Shown here: one piece after another, positions 25,441 through 34,011 of the stretch
Numbering within the stretch: the stretch's first letter is position 1
How the letters are laid out: each line of letters opens with the position of its first letter
From: an uncultured Prochlorococcus sp.
Lineage (GTDB): Bacteria; Cyanobacteriota; Cyanobacteriia; PCC-6307; Cyanobiaceae
Reading direction: 5' to 3'
Length of the DNA stretch: 49,962 nucleotides
Assembly (NCBI GenBank): GCA_902536775.1
Contig: CACAYX010000008.1
Coordinates: 1 to 49,962, forward strand
Translations under genes and position numbers: made by a program
Notes under the pieces: generated by a model
Told to the model about the DNA's origin: nothing
What the model saw: the letters and a program-made list of their open reading frames with translations, nothing else
Database searches by the model: none

Positions 25441-25752
25441 ATGCAAACTTACATCGTTCATTGGCAATTCCCAGATCAAGAAAGTCATATGCAAGGGGCC
25501 GAAGCTTTTGCTGGTTTTGTTGAAGGTGGATGCGAAGGTGATGAATTTGATGGGTTTAAAGTTCTTAATCGAGTAGTAAATCCCGAGGGAGCTAATGGTT
25601 GGGCAATTGTTGAATCTTCAAACCATCAGAACATTTGGAAATGGAGTAGTATCTGGGTCGATAACTTTGGCGTAGAAATTGAAGTTACACCAGTTCTAAC
25701 GGATAAAGAATTTCTTTCCGTCCATAAAGAAATTGCAGCAGCCTCTAACTAA
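25441..25752 (+). CDS. DUF3303-like small protein, copy 1
   Basis: YIVHWQFPDQESHMQGAEAFAGFVEGG...DEFDGFKVLNR. Confidence 0.75.
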   Translation: MQTYIVHWQFPDQESHMQGAEAFAGFVEGGCEGDEFDGFKVLNRVVNPEGANGWAIVESSNHQNIWKWSSIWVDNFGVEIEVTPVLTDKEFLSVHKEIAAASN

Positions 25753-25800
25753 TAGATAATTTTTTTGGTGTTTGACTGTTGATCTAAAATAAAATGGTAT

Positions 25801-25983
25801 TTGCTATTTTTTATGGAAAAATTTTCTTCTGAAGAAATTGAAAGTCAATACAATTTAATAAAAATGCTTTTAGCTGAACCTGATAAGTATAGAAATGCCA
25901 TTAATGCAATAAAAAAAGATATTGCATATATGCCCATAGAGCTTAAAAAAAACTTGAGGAAGAAAATATTATCTTATGAATGA
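25801..25983 (+). CDS. small hypothetical protein
   Basis: 60 aa helical ORF. Confidence 0.45.
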   Translation: MLFFMEKFSSEEIESQYNLIKMLLAEPDKYRNAINAIKKDIAYMPIELKKNLRKKILSYE

Positions 25984-26047
25984 ATCGTAAATGGCATTCA
26001 CCATAATCGTTAATTTTTAAAAATTAGTAAATAACCATTATCGTAAA

Positions 26048-26212
26048 CTAACCGAGAGAATCTAAATCTCTACGATGGTGAACTGTATTTGGGTAATCTT
26101 GTGGAACTTTCTGTTCTCTCATTAAATCTGCAATTGTTGGATAATCTTTTGCATTATCAAGATCTCTTGCATTTTTATCTTGAATTGCGAATGGTGATCT
26201 TTTTAAATTCAT
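26048..26212 (-). CDS. small hypothetical protein (54 aa)
   Basis: MNLKRSPFAIQDKNARDLDNAKDYPTIADLMREQKVPQDYPNTVHHRRDLDSLG*. Confidence 0.6.
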   Translation of the reverse strand: MNLKRSPFAIQDKNARDLDNAKDYPTIADLMREQKVPQDYPNTVHHRRDLDSLG

Positions 26213-26223
26213 AATTAATTTCC

Positions 26224-26409
26224 TCAAAATTTTTGTTGGATTCTGATTACAGATCCTGGATTGTCATGAACGTGAGTGTTGAATTCTCTAGCAAGCATTA
26301 GGCAATCGTATGCATCGCGCGCGTAGAAGCCAACTTCATGTGTCTTATTTGTTGAATCTTTGTAACTCAACACATATTTATTACAAGATTTTATTGGTGT
26401 TGAAGGCAT
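26224..26409 (-). CDS. small hypothetical protein (61 aa)
   Basis: KYVLSYKDSTNKTHEVGFYARDAYDCLMLAREFN. Confidence 0.6.
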   Translation of the reverse strand: MPSTPIKSCNKYVLSYKDSTNKTHEVGFYARDAYDCLMLAREFNTHVHDNPGSVIRIQQKF

Positions 26410-26657
26410 TTAATTTATCTCTATTACCATTAAGTTCTAACTAGGCATGCTTATCAATCGACTAATAAAAATGTACGGTTTAAGGCACAAACATATACGG
26501 ATAGAGGACCAGCATCTTAATTTAAAATTGAATATAATGATCGAGTAGAATCCGCAAAGAAAGACAATATTTCCATTGCTCCTATAAAACTATTTTCAGT
26601 ATTAGCTTATTTTTACAGAAGTATTTTGCAGAAAGTTTGACTTTATAAACATATCAA

Positions 26658-26804
26658 CTATCTTGCTAAACTAGTATGTTCGAGATTATAAATATATTTT
26701 TCTCCATCATCATCACCATCGTCATCATCATGGAAGGAAGAGATTAATACATAAACTCCTCCAAGTCCTAGCAATATCGATATATAGAGAATTGGATCTG
26801 TCAT
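26658..26804 (-). CDS. small membrane peptide with Asp-rich tail (48 aa)
   Basis: MTDPILYISILLGLGGVYVLISSFHDDDDGDDDGEKYIYNLEHTSLAR*. Confidence 0.6.
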   Translation of the reverse strand: MTDPILYISILLGLGGVYVLISSFHDDDDGDDDGEKYIYNLEHTSLAR

Positions 26805-26956
26805 AGTTTAAGTTTGAAACATTCAAATTAAATTTGAGGAAACTTTTCAATATCTATATTTTCTTTTAATTATTTGAGAAAACTGAAAGTATATCTAAAA
26901 TAAGGTAAATTTACTGTTTTTTTTAAAGTGAGTTTGAAAAAATATTTTAAAAACCA

Positions 26957-27595
26957 ATGTGCGGAAGATTTGAGCTGAAAACTGAATTTGAGAAGTTGCC
27001 AAAGGTTTTGAAAAAAGACTATCCAAGTGGACTTGATTCTAGATATGATACACAAAGTCTAATAAGACCTAATGATCCTGTTCTAGTAATTAAAAACGAA
27101 GGGAGAATTAAAACTACTTTTATGACATGGGGTTTTATTTCTCCTTGGGCCAGAGACCCATTTGATAAAGGGAGACCAAGACCATTTAATGCAAGATCAG
27201 AAACCGTAGAAGAAAAAAAATTATTTAGTGGAAGTTGGAAATATAAAAGGTGCCTAATACCTGCGAGCGGTTTTTTTGAAAAAAAATATCGTGTTCGAAA
27301 ATCGAATTATGAGACTTTTTGGTTGGGCGGAATTTGGAGTAAATGGACTTCACCAGATGGAGCAGAACTTGAGAGTTGCTGCGTTTTAACAACTGAACCA
27401 AATGATTTAATTAAACCTTTACATCACCGCATGCCTGTGATTGTTCCTAATGGATATGAGGAAAAATGGACAGAGCAAATTAAAGATGCAGATGAATTAA
27501 GAGGATTATTTGCAATCATGATGAGTTGGTCCACTGATGGTTGGCTAGTAGAGGATGTAAAGAAAAAAGAAACTGATCAAATGAGTTTGTTTTAA
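26957..27595 (+). CDS. SRAP (YedK/HMCES) family abasic-site processing protein
   Basis: MCGRFELKTE with catalytic Cys2, NARSETVEEKKLF, RCLIPASGFFE, PLHHRMPVIV. Confidence 0.95.
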   Translation: MCGRFELKTEFEKLPKVLKKDYPSGLDSRYDTQSLIRPNDPVLVIKNEGRIKTTFMTWGFISPWARDPFDKGRPRPFNARSETVEEKKLFSGSWKYKRCLIPASGFFEKKYRVRKSNYETFWLGGIWSKWTSPDGAELESCCVLTTEPNDLIKPLHHRMPVIVPNGYEEKWTEQIKDADELRGLFAIMMSWSTDGWLVEDVKKKETDQMSLF

Positions 27596-27627
27596 ATGGA
27601 ACGCTTACTAATTCCAAGGTTAGATTA

Positions 27628-27873
27628 ATGGCTAAATCTTATTGGTTGATTAATTTAAATAGGTCAGAAGTTAAAAGATTTATGAAAAACGATAAGAGTA
27701 TTGATGGAGTTTTTGAATATATGTTTATAGATACTGGAAAAATAGTGGGGGGATTAGGAAACAAACCACCAATAATGACAAATACAGTTTCTGTTGAAAT
27801 AGATTTAGCTAGAGAAATTTATGAAAGATTACTTTCTAAAGGATGGAGGAAAATTGAAAAAAATTGGAATTAA
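27628..27873 (+). CDS. small hypothetical with AREIYxxLLSKGWRK C-terminus (DUF1651-like)
   Basis: KPPIMTNTVSVEIDLAREIYERLLSKGWRKIEKNWN. Confidence 0.65.
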   Translation: MAKSYWLINLNRSEVKRFMKNDKSIDGVFEYMFIDTGKIVGGLGNKPPIMTNTVSVEIDLAREIYERLLSKGWRKIEKNWN

Positions 27874-28022
27874 AAGGAGAGTTAGATCTGTGGGGTTTAA
27901 ATTACTTATGAAAATAATCTGAAATTCAATAATGAGAATATTAACTAAAATTGACATCCGATCTAAAATATTAGGAGATTAGTAAATTATTTTTTTGAGC
28001 AGATAAAAATTAATCATCCAAA

Positions 28023-28745
28023 ATGGCTACCAGAATAAATAAATATTTAAGTGAAGTAGGTTATTGTTCTAGAAGAGAAGCTGATAGATTAATCTTAGAA
28101 GGAAAGGTAACCATTAATGGCAAAATTCCAGAAATTGGAACTAAAGTAGAAGATAGTGACCAAGTTGAAGTTAAAGGTCAAAGAATAGAAAAATCAAAGA
28201 GACAAAAAAACATATACTTAGCATTTAATAAACCTGTAGGAATTGTTTGCACAACAGATAGAAAAGTAGAACCCAATAATGTAATAGATTTCATTAAATA
28301 TCCTAAAAGAATTTTCCCCATCGGAAGATTAGATAAGCTCAGTGAGGGATTGATTTTTTTAACCAATGATGGAGATATCGTAAATAAAATTCTAAGAGCA
28401 AAAAATAATCATGAAAAAGAATACATTGTAAAAGTTAATCGTCCTATTAATAGCGATTTTATTCAAAGCATGAGTAATGGAGTTGAAATATTAGGCACAA
28501 TAACTAAAAATTGTTTCGTAAAACAATTGGGTCCAAGAAATTTTAAAATAATTCTCACACAGGGACTTAATCGCCAGATTAGAAGAATGTGTGAGACTTT
28601 AGGATATAGAGTACGGTCATTAAAGCGTATAAGAATTATGAATATTAAGTTAGACATGCCAACAGGAGAATATAGAGAACTTAGTAAAGAAGAACTCTTA
28701 GAATTAAATGGATTACTTGAAAACTCCTCAAAAACATATGACTAA
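28023..28745 (+). CDS. rluF: RluF/RsuA-type 23S rRNA pseudouridine synthase
   Basis: S4 domain RINKYLSEVGYCSRREADRLI; FPIGRLDKLSEGLIFLTNDGD; GLNRQIRRMCETLGY. Confidence 0.88.
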   Translation: MATRINKYLSEVGYCSRREADRLILEGKVTINGKIPEIGTKVEDSDQVEVKGQRIEKSKRQKNIYLAFNKPVGIVCTTDRKVEPNNVIDFIKYPKRIFPIGRLDKLSEGLIFLTNDGDIVNKILRAKNNHEKEYIVKVNRPINSDFIQSMSNGVEILGTITKNCFVKQLGPRNFKIILTQGLNRQIRRMCETLGYRVRSLKRIRIMNIKLDMPTGEYRELSKEELLELNGLLENSSKTYD

Positions 28746-28918
28746 TCAAAAACCAAAAAAAGTAATTAGGAAGTTAAAGTGAATTGGCTCGCAAAATGCA
28801 TGATTTTTACGTTTCGACTGTGGAAGAAATAATTTAAATAGCGCGAAACCCTTTCTAACTGCAAGGCTATTAGTAAGTTATTGAGTATTATTAGACCAAC
28901 TATTAAGATTAGCAACCC

Positions 28919-29157
28919 TAGCTCTCTATTATTGTCCAATTTTCCTCAGTTCTTCTCAAGCCTTGAGCAATTAATTTTTACCATTCTTCTCTAGCTGGAT
29001 CTTTCTTCAATTCTTCTTTAGTTGTCATGACAGGTGGTTCTTTGCCCCATGTATAAGTGACCTTCTCAGAATCAATAACATATATTCAATAAATTGATCT
29101 TTATTATTTGTATTTTCGATAAACCTTTTATGTTTGATCTATTTAAATTAACCAACT
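28919..29157 (-). pseudogene. degraded copy of the 27628-27873 gene
   Basis: Minus-strand fragments NLNRSNIKG, VIDSEKVTYTWGKEPPVMTTKEELKKDPAREEW*KLIAQGLRRTEENW align with the intact copy; frameshift(s) and in-frame TAA. Confidence 0.65.
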
Positions 29158-29184
29158 AGTAAGTAGATCTAGCCATTACTTTTT

Positions 29185-29412
29185 TTAAGGGTAAAAGTCT
29201 ACTTTCCAACGCATCAAGCAATAACTTAATGGGTTATATCCATTACAATTCCAGAACTTGAATATTTTTGTAGCGAAATGATGGAAATTAGCATCATTGA
29301 AAAATGCCCATCCAAAATAAATAGCAAATGCAGTTACGACAAACGCAGCATATTGAAGCCAATGTGTTCCAGACTTATCTAAACCATTTTTGTCAAAATT
29401 AGAATTAGTCAT
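29185..29412 (-). CDS. small membrane protein immediately downstream of an hli gene
   Basis: 75 aa with one TM; starts directly after the hli stop. Confidence 0.5.
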   Translation of the reverse strand: MTNSNFDKNGLDKSGTHWLQYAAFVVTAFAIYFGWAFFNDANFHHFATKIFKFWNCNGYNPLSYCLMRWKVDFYP

Positions 29413-29739
29413 TTAAAGGATTGGATAAGCTATCCATCCAAATAAGGTGTAGTTAATAATGACAGCCATGAAACCTATCATTGCGAGTCTTCCATTTGTT
29501 CTTTCAGCGATAAACCAATAAGTATTTGGCCATTCAAAAATTTCCCCCACATTGGATTTTTGATCTTCTGAAATAGTTTCCTCTTTAGTAGTATTTTCTT
29601 GGTCAAGATAATAATTACTATCTGGGTAAAAGCTTTCACTCGAAAAGTTATCTTTAAATTTACTCATTTTGTTAGAAATTAATTTCCTATATACTTTAAA
29701 AAATAAAAAGGCTAAATAGGTTAAAAGGTATTTCATCAA
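29413..29739 (-). CDS. hli: high light inducible protein with extended N-terminus
   Basis: NTYWFIAERTNGRLAMIGFMAVIINYTLFGWIAYPIL; start could be internal (MSKFKDN). Confidence 0.88.
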   Translation of the reverse strand: MMKYLLTYLAFLFFKVYRKLISNKMSKFKDNFSSESFYPDSNYYLDQENTTKEETISEDQKSNVGEIFEWPNTYWFIAERTNGRLAMIGFMAVIINYTLFGWIAYPIL

Positions 29740-30256
29740 TCAAATCTTTTTTATCTTTTTAGGGCTATTTGATATGAGCAAATCCAACAAATATTCCCAA
29801 AGCATCCGATACGAAATTATGCCAGCAGTCTAAATAAATAAGTGAGGCTATAGTTGTTAATTATTACTACTAGATTTTTTGAGTCTCAAGAAATTTATAG
29901 ATATAGCAACATGGCGTATAAATAAGCAAAATCTCGCTCAAAAGAAAATAGTATGATCAAAAACTTATTCAATTTTACGATTTTAAACTATTCATAACAT
30001 TAATTCTTAAATGGATCTATCGACTAGTCTTTGATAACTCTTATCTTAAATTTATTAATACTTTTAATAATAATTTTTTTTCTTAGTTTATATATTCTCT
30101 AACAAACTTATAAAAATAATGAACTATTTTAAGAGGCAAACTTATGCAAGGAATAGCAAATCCTCGTTCAAAAAACGCTCAGTCTAATTATTCCAAAATG
30201 TAACCAATAAAAAAGACAGGCTGGTAAACATGCCTATTACTTCGATTCTAAGAGTA

Positions 30257-30300
30257 GGGGTGACAGGATTCGAACCTGCGACCTAGTGCTGCCAAAGCAC
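30257..30300 (-). tRNA. truncated tRNA-Pro(UGG) 3' fragment
   Basis: Minus strand GTGCTTTGGCAGCACTAGGTCGCAGGTTCGAATCCTGTCACCCC: anticodon arm, variable, T-arm and acceptor 3' strand present; D-arm and 5' acceptor absent. Confidence 0.85.
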
Positions 30301-30478
30301 TTAAAAGGTTTAGTGCAAAATTAGCTTTTCTAGTTATGACTATTTTTTTGCTCAGTTTTGTGTAGTGACTCCTGACAAATTAAGCATTATTTTGTCGGCA
30401 ATCAATATATTTGGAACGATTTTATGTAGTATTTATTTTACAACCGATCTAAAATTAAGTACAACTAGCTTTTTTTTT

Positions 30479-30784
30479 ATGTCTTGTTCAGTTACTTCCG
30501 TTTTTACGTTTAAAATTGAAAGCACTTTCGATGAATGGGCTGCAATATTTGATAGTGCAGAAGCACATAAAAGGCATTCAAAATTTGATATTAAGCCTCT
30601 TTTCAGAGGAGTGAGCAAGGATGATCCCCAAAAAATTATTGTTATTCATCAAGCGCCAGAAGGCAATGTTAAAAAGTTTGTGGAGGCAAATGGTGACTGG
30701 ATGGCAACTCATAGAGTTAACTTATCAACAATGGAAGAATCCTCTTGGACTGCTTCATTAACAAAAGAAAGTTGCTGTGATTAA
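30479..30784 (+). CDS. DUF3764-like small protein, paralog of 18525-18806
   Basis: TFKIESTFDEWAAIFDSAEAHKRHSKFDIKPLFRGVSKDDPQKIIVIHQAPEG; ORF-track start likely too early. Confidence 0.7.
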   Translation: MSCSVTSVFTFKIESTFDEWAAIFDSAEAHKRHSKFDIKPLFRGVSKDDPQKIIVIHQAPEGNVKKFVEANGDWMATHRVNLSTMEESSWTASLTKESCCD

Positions 30785-30844
30785 CAAATGAAACTTCTAG
30801 TATTTGCACCGCTAGCAGTTAATTATTGAAAGCCGATCTATATT

Positions 30845-30870
30845 AGAGGGAATTAAATCCCTCTGTTTTT
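30845..30870 (+). terminator. terminator hairpin abutting the ATG at 30871
   Basis: AGAGGG AATTAAAT CCCTCT GTTTTT ATG. Confidence 0.65.
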
Positions 30871-31179
30871 ATGACTGCTCAAAATTTTATGAATGTTGTT
30901 CGATTTAAATTAAAGTCAGATTGTGTAGATAAGTATTTTGAATTAATAGATAAAACAAGTTTTGAGGGGATGACTCAAAGATATATCGCTAAAACTGGAG
31001 ATTATGATTACTGTTTTGTTGGGATCTGGAAAAGTGCAGAAGCTATTGCAGCTCAAAGACCAGCTATGATTGCTCACCTTGATGAGGTTAGAGGATTCAT
31101 GGAAGAGTTGTCTCCTGAACTTGGAGTTACTGATCCTGTTTCAGGCAATATCGTTTCAAAAGTTGGTTATCATAATTGA
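30871..31179 (+). CDS. dimeric alpha/beta barrel (ABM-like) small protein
   Basis: FMNVVRFKLKSDCVDKYFELID...YCFVGIWKSAEAIAAQRPAMIAHLDEVRGFMEEL. Confidence 0.65.
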   Translation: MTAQNFMNVVRFKLKSDCVDKYFELIDKTSFEGMTQRYIAKTGDYDYCFVGIWKSAEAIAAQRPAMIAHLDEVRGFMEELSPELGVTDPVSGNIVSKVGYHN

Positions 31180-31280
31180 TGGTCGATTTAAAAAGTTCTT
31201 TAGAACAAGTATTCATTTCAAGATCATTAACTCATTTTTAAATACTTTATCTTAGAAAATATCTATAGATTTTTAATCAA

Positions 31281-31619
31281 ATGAATACTTATTTAGTAAC
31301 CGCAACTTTTAAAAATGTTGCTCTAATGGGCTCAGCTTATGATCTTTTTTTAAAGGTTATTGAAGATGGAACTTTGAATGATGAGTTTGAAGGATTCAAA
31401 GTTTTGGGTAGGTATCATGCCTCTTACTCAAATAATGTTTATATTATTGTCCAAGCATCAGCAGGCATAAAAATGACAGAACACTTCGCTCCTTGGAAAG
31501 TTAAGTTTGATATAGATTTTGATATCAAGCCAGTTATGACTGACGATGAAAAAGTTGCTGAGCATAAGCTTGTTGGTTCATTAATGGCAGCAGAACAGAA
31601 AATGGGATTCACAGGTTAA
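31281..31619 (+). CDS. DUF3303-like small protein, copy 2
   Basis: TYLVTATFKN...DEFEGFKVLGRYHASYSNNVYIIVQAS. Confidence 0.7.
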   Translation: MNTYLVTATFKNVALMGSAYDLFLKVIEDGTLNDEFEGFKVLGRYHASYSNNVYIIVQASAGIKMTEHFAPWKVKFDIDFDIKPVMTDDEKVAEHKLVGSLMAAEQKMGFTG

Positions 31620-31909
31620 TTATTTTTCAAAGATGTAGATAATGAACATGTTTTTTTATTTATTGAAAGAGGCTAGTAAAAATATTTAGGCTTAATTCTT
31701 CTAAATTATGAATTTAAAAATAAAGATAAAAGCATTTAAAAAATTTGAATAAAAAACTTTGAGGATAATAAAAAAAAGAGTGCTCTACAGTTAGATCTAA
31801 TTTAATAATCATAAAAAATTCTAAACGAAAGTATTATCCATTATTTTTAAAAAGAATATCAGATATTTCTACATTTGATAAATTTTAGTCATTGACTATT
31901 TCATTCAAA

Positions 31910-32014
31910 TCACTTTTCTCTTTGATCTAGATAAACTTTTAGATTTTTGCCGCTATCAAAAGCTCCAATTACATTAATATCATATTCTTCAATATCAACT
32001 CTATTTTCTCCCTT
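31910..32014 (-). pseudogene. possible coding remnant lacking a start
   Basis: Open frame KGENRVDIEEYDINVIGAFDSGKNLKVYLDQREK* with upstream in-frame TAA and no ATG. Confidence 0.3.
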
Positions 32015-32256
32015 TTAAAAATATCTAAATCTATAAAAATTATTTAGTTTTAAAAAATTAAAGAACATCACAGCTTAAATTAATTTAATCAAATCAAACA
32101 AATCGAAAAGATTTTAAAAGTTTAATAACTATAAAATTATTATTAATTTTTCAAATTTGAGTAAAAAAATTTACTAAAGCCAAGACATTTGAGATTCCAT
32201 ACTATTTTTAAACTTATATTAAACTTATATTTAAATATTTTTAAACTATATCTTAA

Positions 32257-32937
32257 ATGCATAAAGAGATCAAAACTCCTTGGGGAGTTATTTTTCCTCA
32301 AGTAAGCCTTTTCCCCATTCTTTACTTACTATTTATTTATGGATTTGTTTATATTCTTCCATATGGTAGGGATTTAATTGGTATTAGTTGGTTTGACTGG
32401 CTAAGGAGTGAAGATGGCCCATTGGAATGGTTTCAGTTTATTGAATATGCAATATCCTCTATTTTGGCATTATTGATATATGTAAGAACAAAAAAAAAGA
32501 AAAATATAAATTCAATTATTTGGCTTTTGATAGTTTTTTTGTCATTTGTCATAGCAGGCGAAGAAATTAGTTGGGGAGAGCGAATAACTGGGATTGGAAT
32601 CAACTCTATTTCTGACATAAATGTACAAGGGGAAACTAATTTTCATAACTTACCTTTTTTTCACAATTATTTATTGGATCCAATTTTTGAAATAAGCTGT
32701 ATATTTCTTGGATGGTTTGGATGGAGGAAATTTAAAAATATAAAAGCTTTTCCAAGTAAAGATTTATCTTTATACTTTCTATTTGTAGCACTCTTTTATT
32801 TTTACTTTGATTTATCTTGGGCTTCAACTACTCAACAAATTAGAAATGATCAAGAGATTTTTGAATTTTTGTTATCCACAGGAATTTTTCTACATTGCTA
32901 TCAGAATTTCAAAAAGTTAGATTTTGTTGGTAAGTAA
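32257..32937 (+). CDS. multi-pass membrane protein of unknown function
   Basis: 226 aa, several hydrophobic segments, conserved-looking IAGEEISWGERITGI. Confidence 0.75.
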   Translation: MHKEIKTPWGVIFPQVSLFPILYLLFIYGFVYILPYGRDLIGISWFDWLRSEDGPLEWFQFIEYAISSILALLIYVRTKKKKNINSIIWLLIVFLSFVIAGEEISWGERITGIGINSISDINVQGETNFHNLPFFHNYLLDPIFEISCIFLGWFGWRKFKNIKAFPSKDLSLYFLFVALFYFYFDLSWASTTQQIRNDQEIFEFLLSTGIFLHCYQNFKKLDFVGK

Positions 32938-33100
32938 TTTAAGAAAAGTGCACTTTTGTGATTCAAATAAAAAAAGAAATAGCATCAGTTTTAGCACCTG
33001 TGCTGTTGTCAAAGGAACACTAAGAGAACACTATTTGTTTTTTAAGAAATTGTAATATCAAGTATTTGCAATACTTCTGAACTAAATCAAAAAATGCTCC

Positions 33101-33136
33101 CAGAGCGCCCTCGCTAACAAGCTTAGCTTCGCTCTG
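33101..33136 (-). ncRNA. orphan two-tier hairpin, terminator-like on the minus strand
   Basis: Minus strand CAGAGCG-AA-GCTAA-GCTTG-TTAGC-GAGGG-CGCTCTG then GGAGCATTTTTT; no minus-strand gene upstream. Confidence 0.4.
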
Positions 33137-33387
33137 CTCATAACTTAGTTCATAACAGTCATCTATAAAAAAGACCAAATTCCTAAAATTTACAAAAAAA
33201 TCACTTTTAGGCTAAAAATGATCTTCATATTTTCCAGAAAAAAATTTTATAATTTCTTTAAATTAATTTATCCAAATCAAGAAATTACTTATAAGTAGGA
33301 TTTGAATTTTTTAAATTAAGACATATCTATAATATAAATTGAATTCCAAAAGGATATCCATCTGAATTGCATTCGAGACTCAGAAGC

Positions 33388-33900
33388 ATGAAAAAATTAG
33401 AAGATTTGATTCTCACTTATGAGGATTTTCCAAAAAAAGGTGTTGATTTTAAAGACATTCTAGAAATTCTTCAATATCCAGATATTTTTCATGACCTTAT
33501 TTTAAAAATGTCTTCAAATCAATTATTAAAAAATGCTGAAGCAATAATTTCCATAGATGCGAGAGGATTTATTTTTGGTTCTGCAGTTGCTCTAGAATCA
33601 TCAAAACCCATGATTGTTGCACGAAAACCGGGAAAGCTACCAGGACATGTATTAACAAGAGAATATGATTTGGAATATGGAAAAAATTCTCTTTCAATAC
33701 AAAAAAAAGCCATGAAAAAATTTAATTCTTTTGTTATTGTAGATGACTTGTTAGCTACAGGAGGTACAGTTAATTGTGTCTCGAGGTTGCTTCAAGAACA
33801 AAGGAAGGAAGTTATAGGTTTAATAACCGTTGTTGAATTAAATAAGTTGAAAGGGAGATCACAAATTGATTTTCCCGTTCATTCAATTATTTCGCTTTGA
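33388..33900 (+). CDS. apt: adenine phosphoribosyltransferase
   Basis: YEDFPKKGVDFKDI, IDARGFIFG, ARKPGKLPG, VIVDDLLATGGT. Confidence 0.95.
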   Translation: MKKLEDLILTYEDFPKKGVDFKDILEILQYPDIFHDLILKMSSNQLLKNAEAIISIDARGFIFGSAVALESSKPMIVARKPGKLPGHVLTREYDLEYGKNSLSIQKKAMKKFNSFVIVDDLLATGGTVNCVSRLLQEQRKEVIGLITVVELNKLKGRSQIDFPVHSIISL

Positions 33901-34011
33901 AAAAAAGAGCAATGTATAAACAAGAAATGTTGCTTAATTTTCTATATTAGAAAATTTTTATTCTTTAATTTTAAATTTGATGAGAGTTATACGAAGTTTA
34001 GATGACTAAAC

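Noticed and set aside
26471-26548. 25-aa ORF MYGLRHKHIRIEDQHLNLKLNIMIE
   Set aside because: Too short, no paralog in the window and no leader or terminator evidence.
29771-29860. Minus-strand open frame LTTIASLIYLDCWHNFVSDALGIFVGFAHIK*
   Set aside because: Looks somewhat protein-like but has no start codon and no recognisable family; too short to support.
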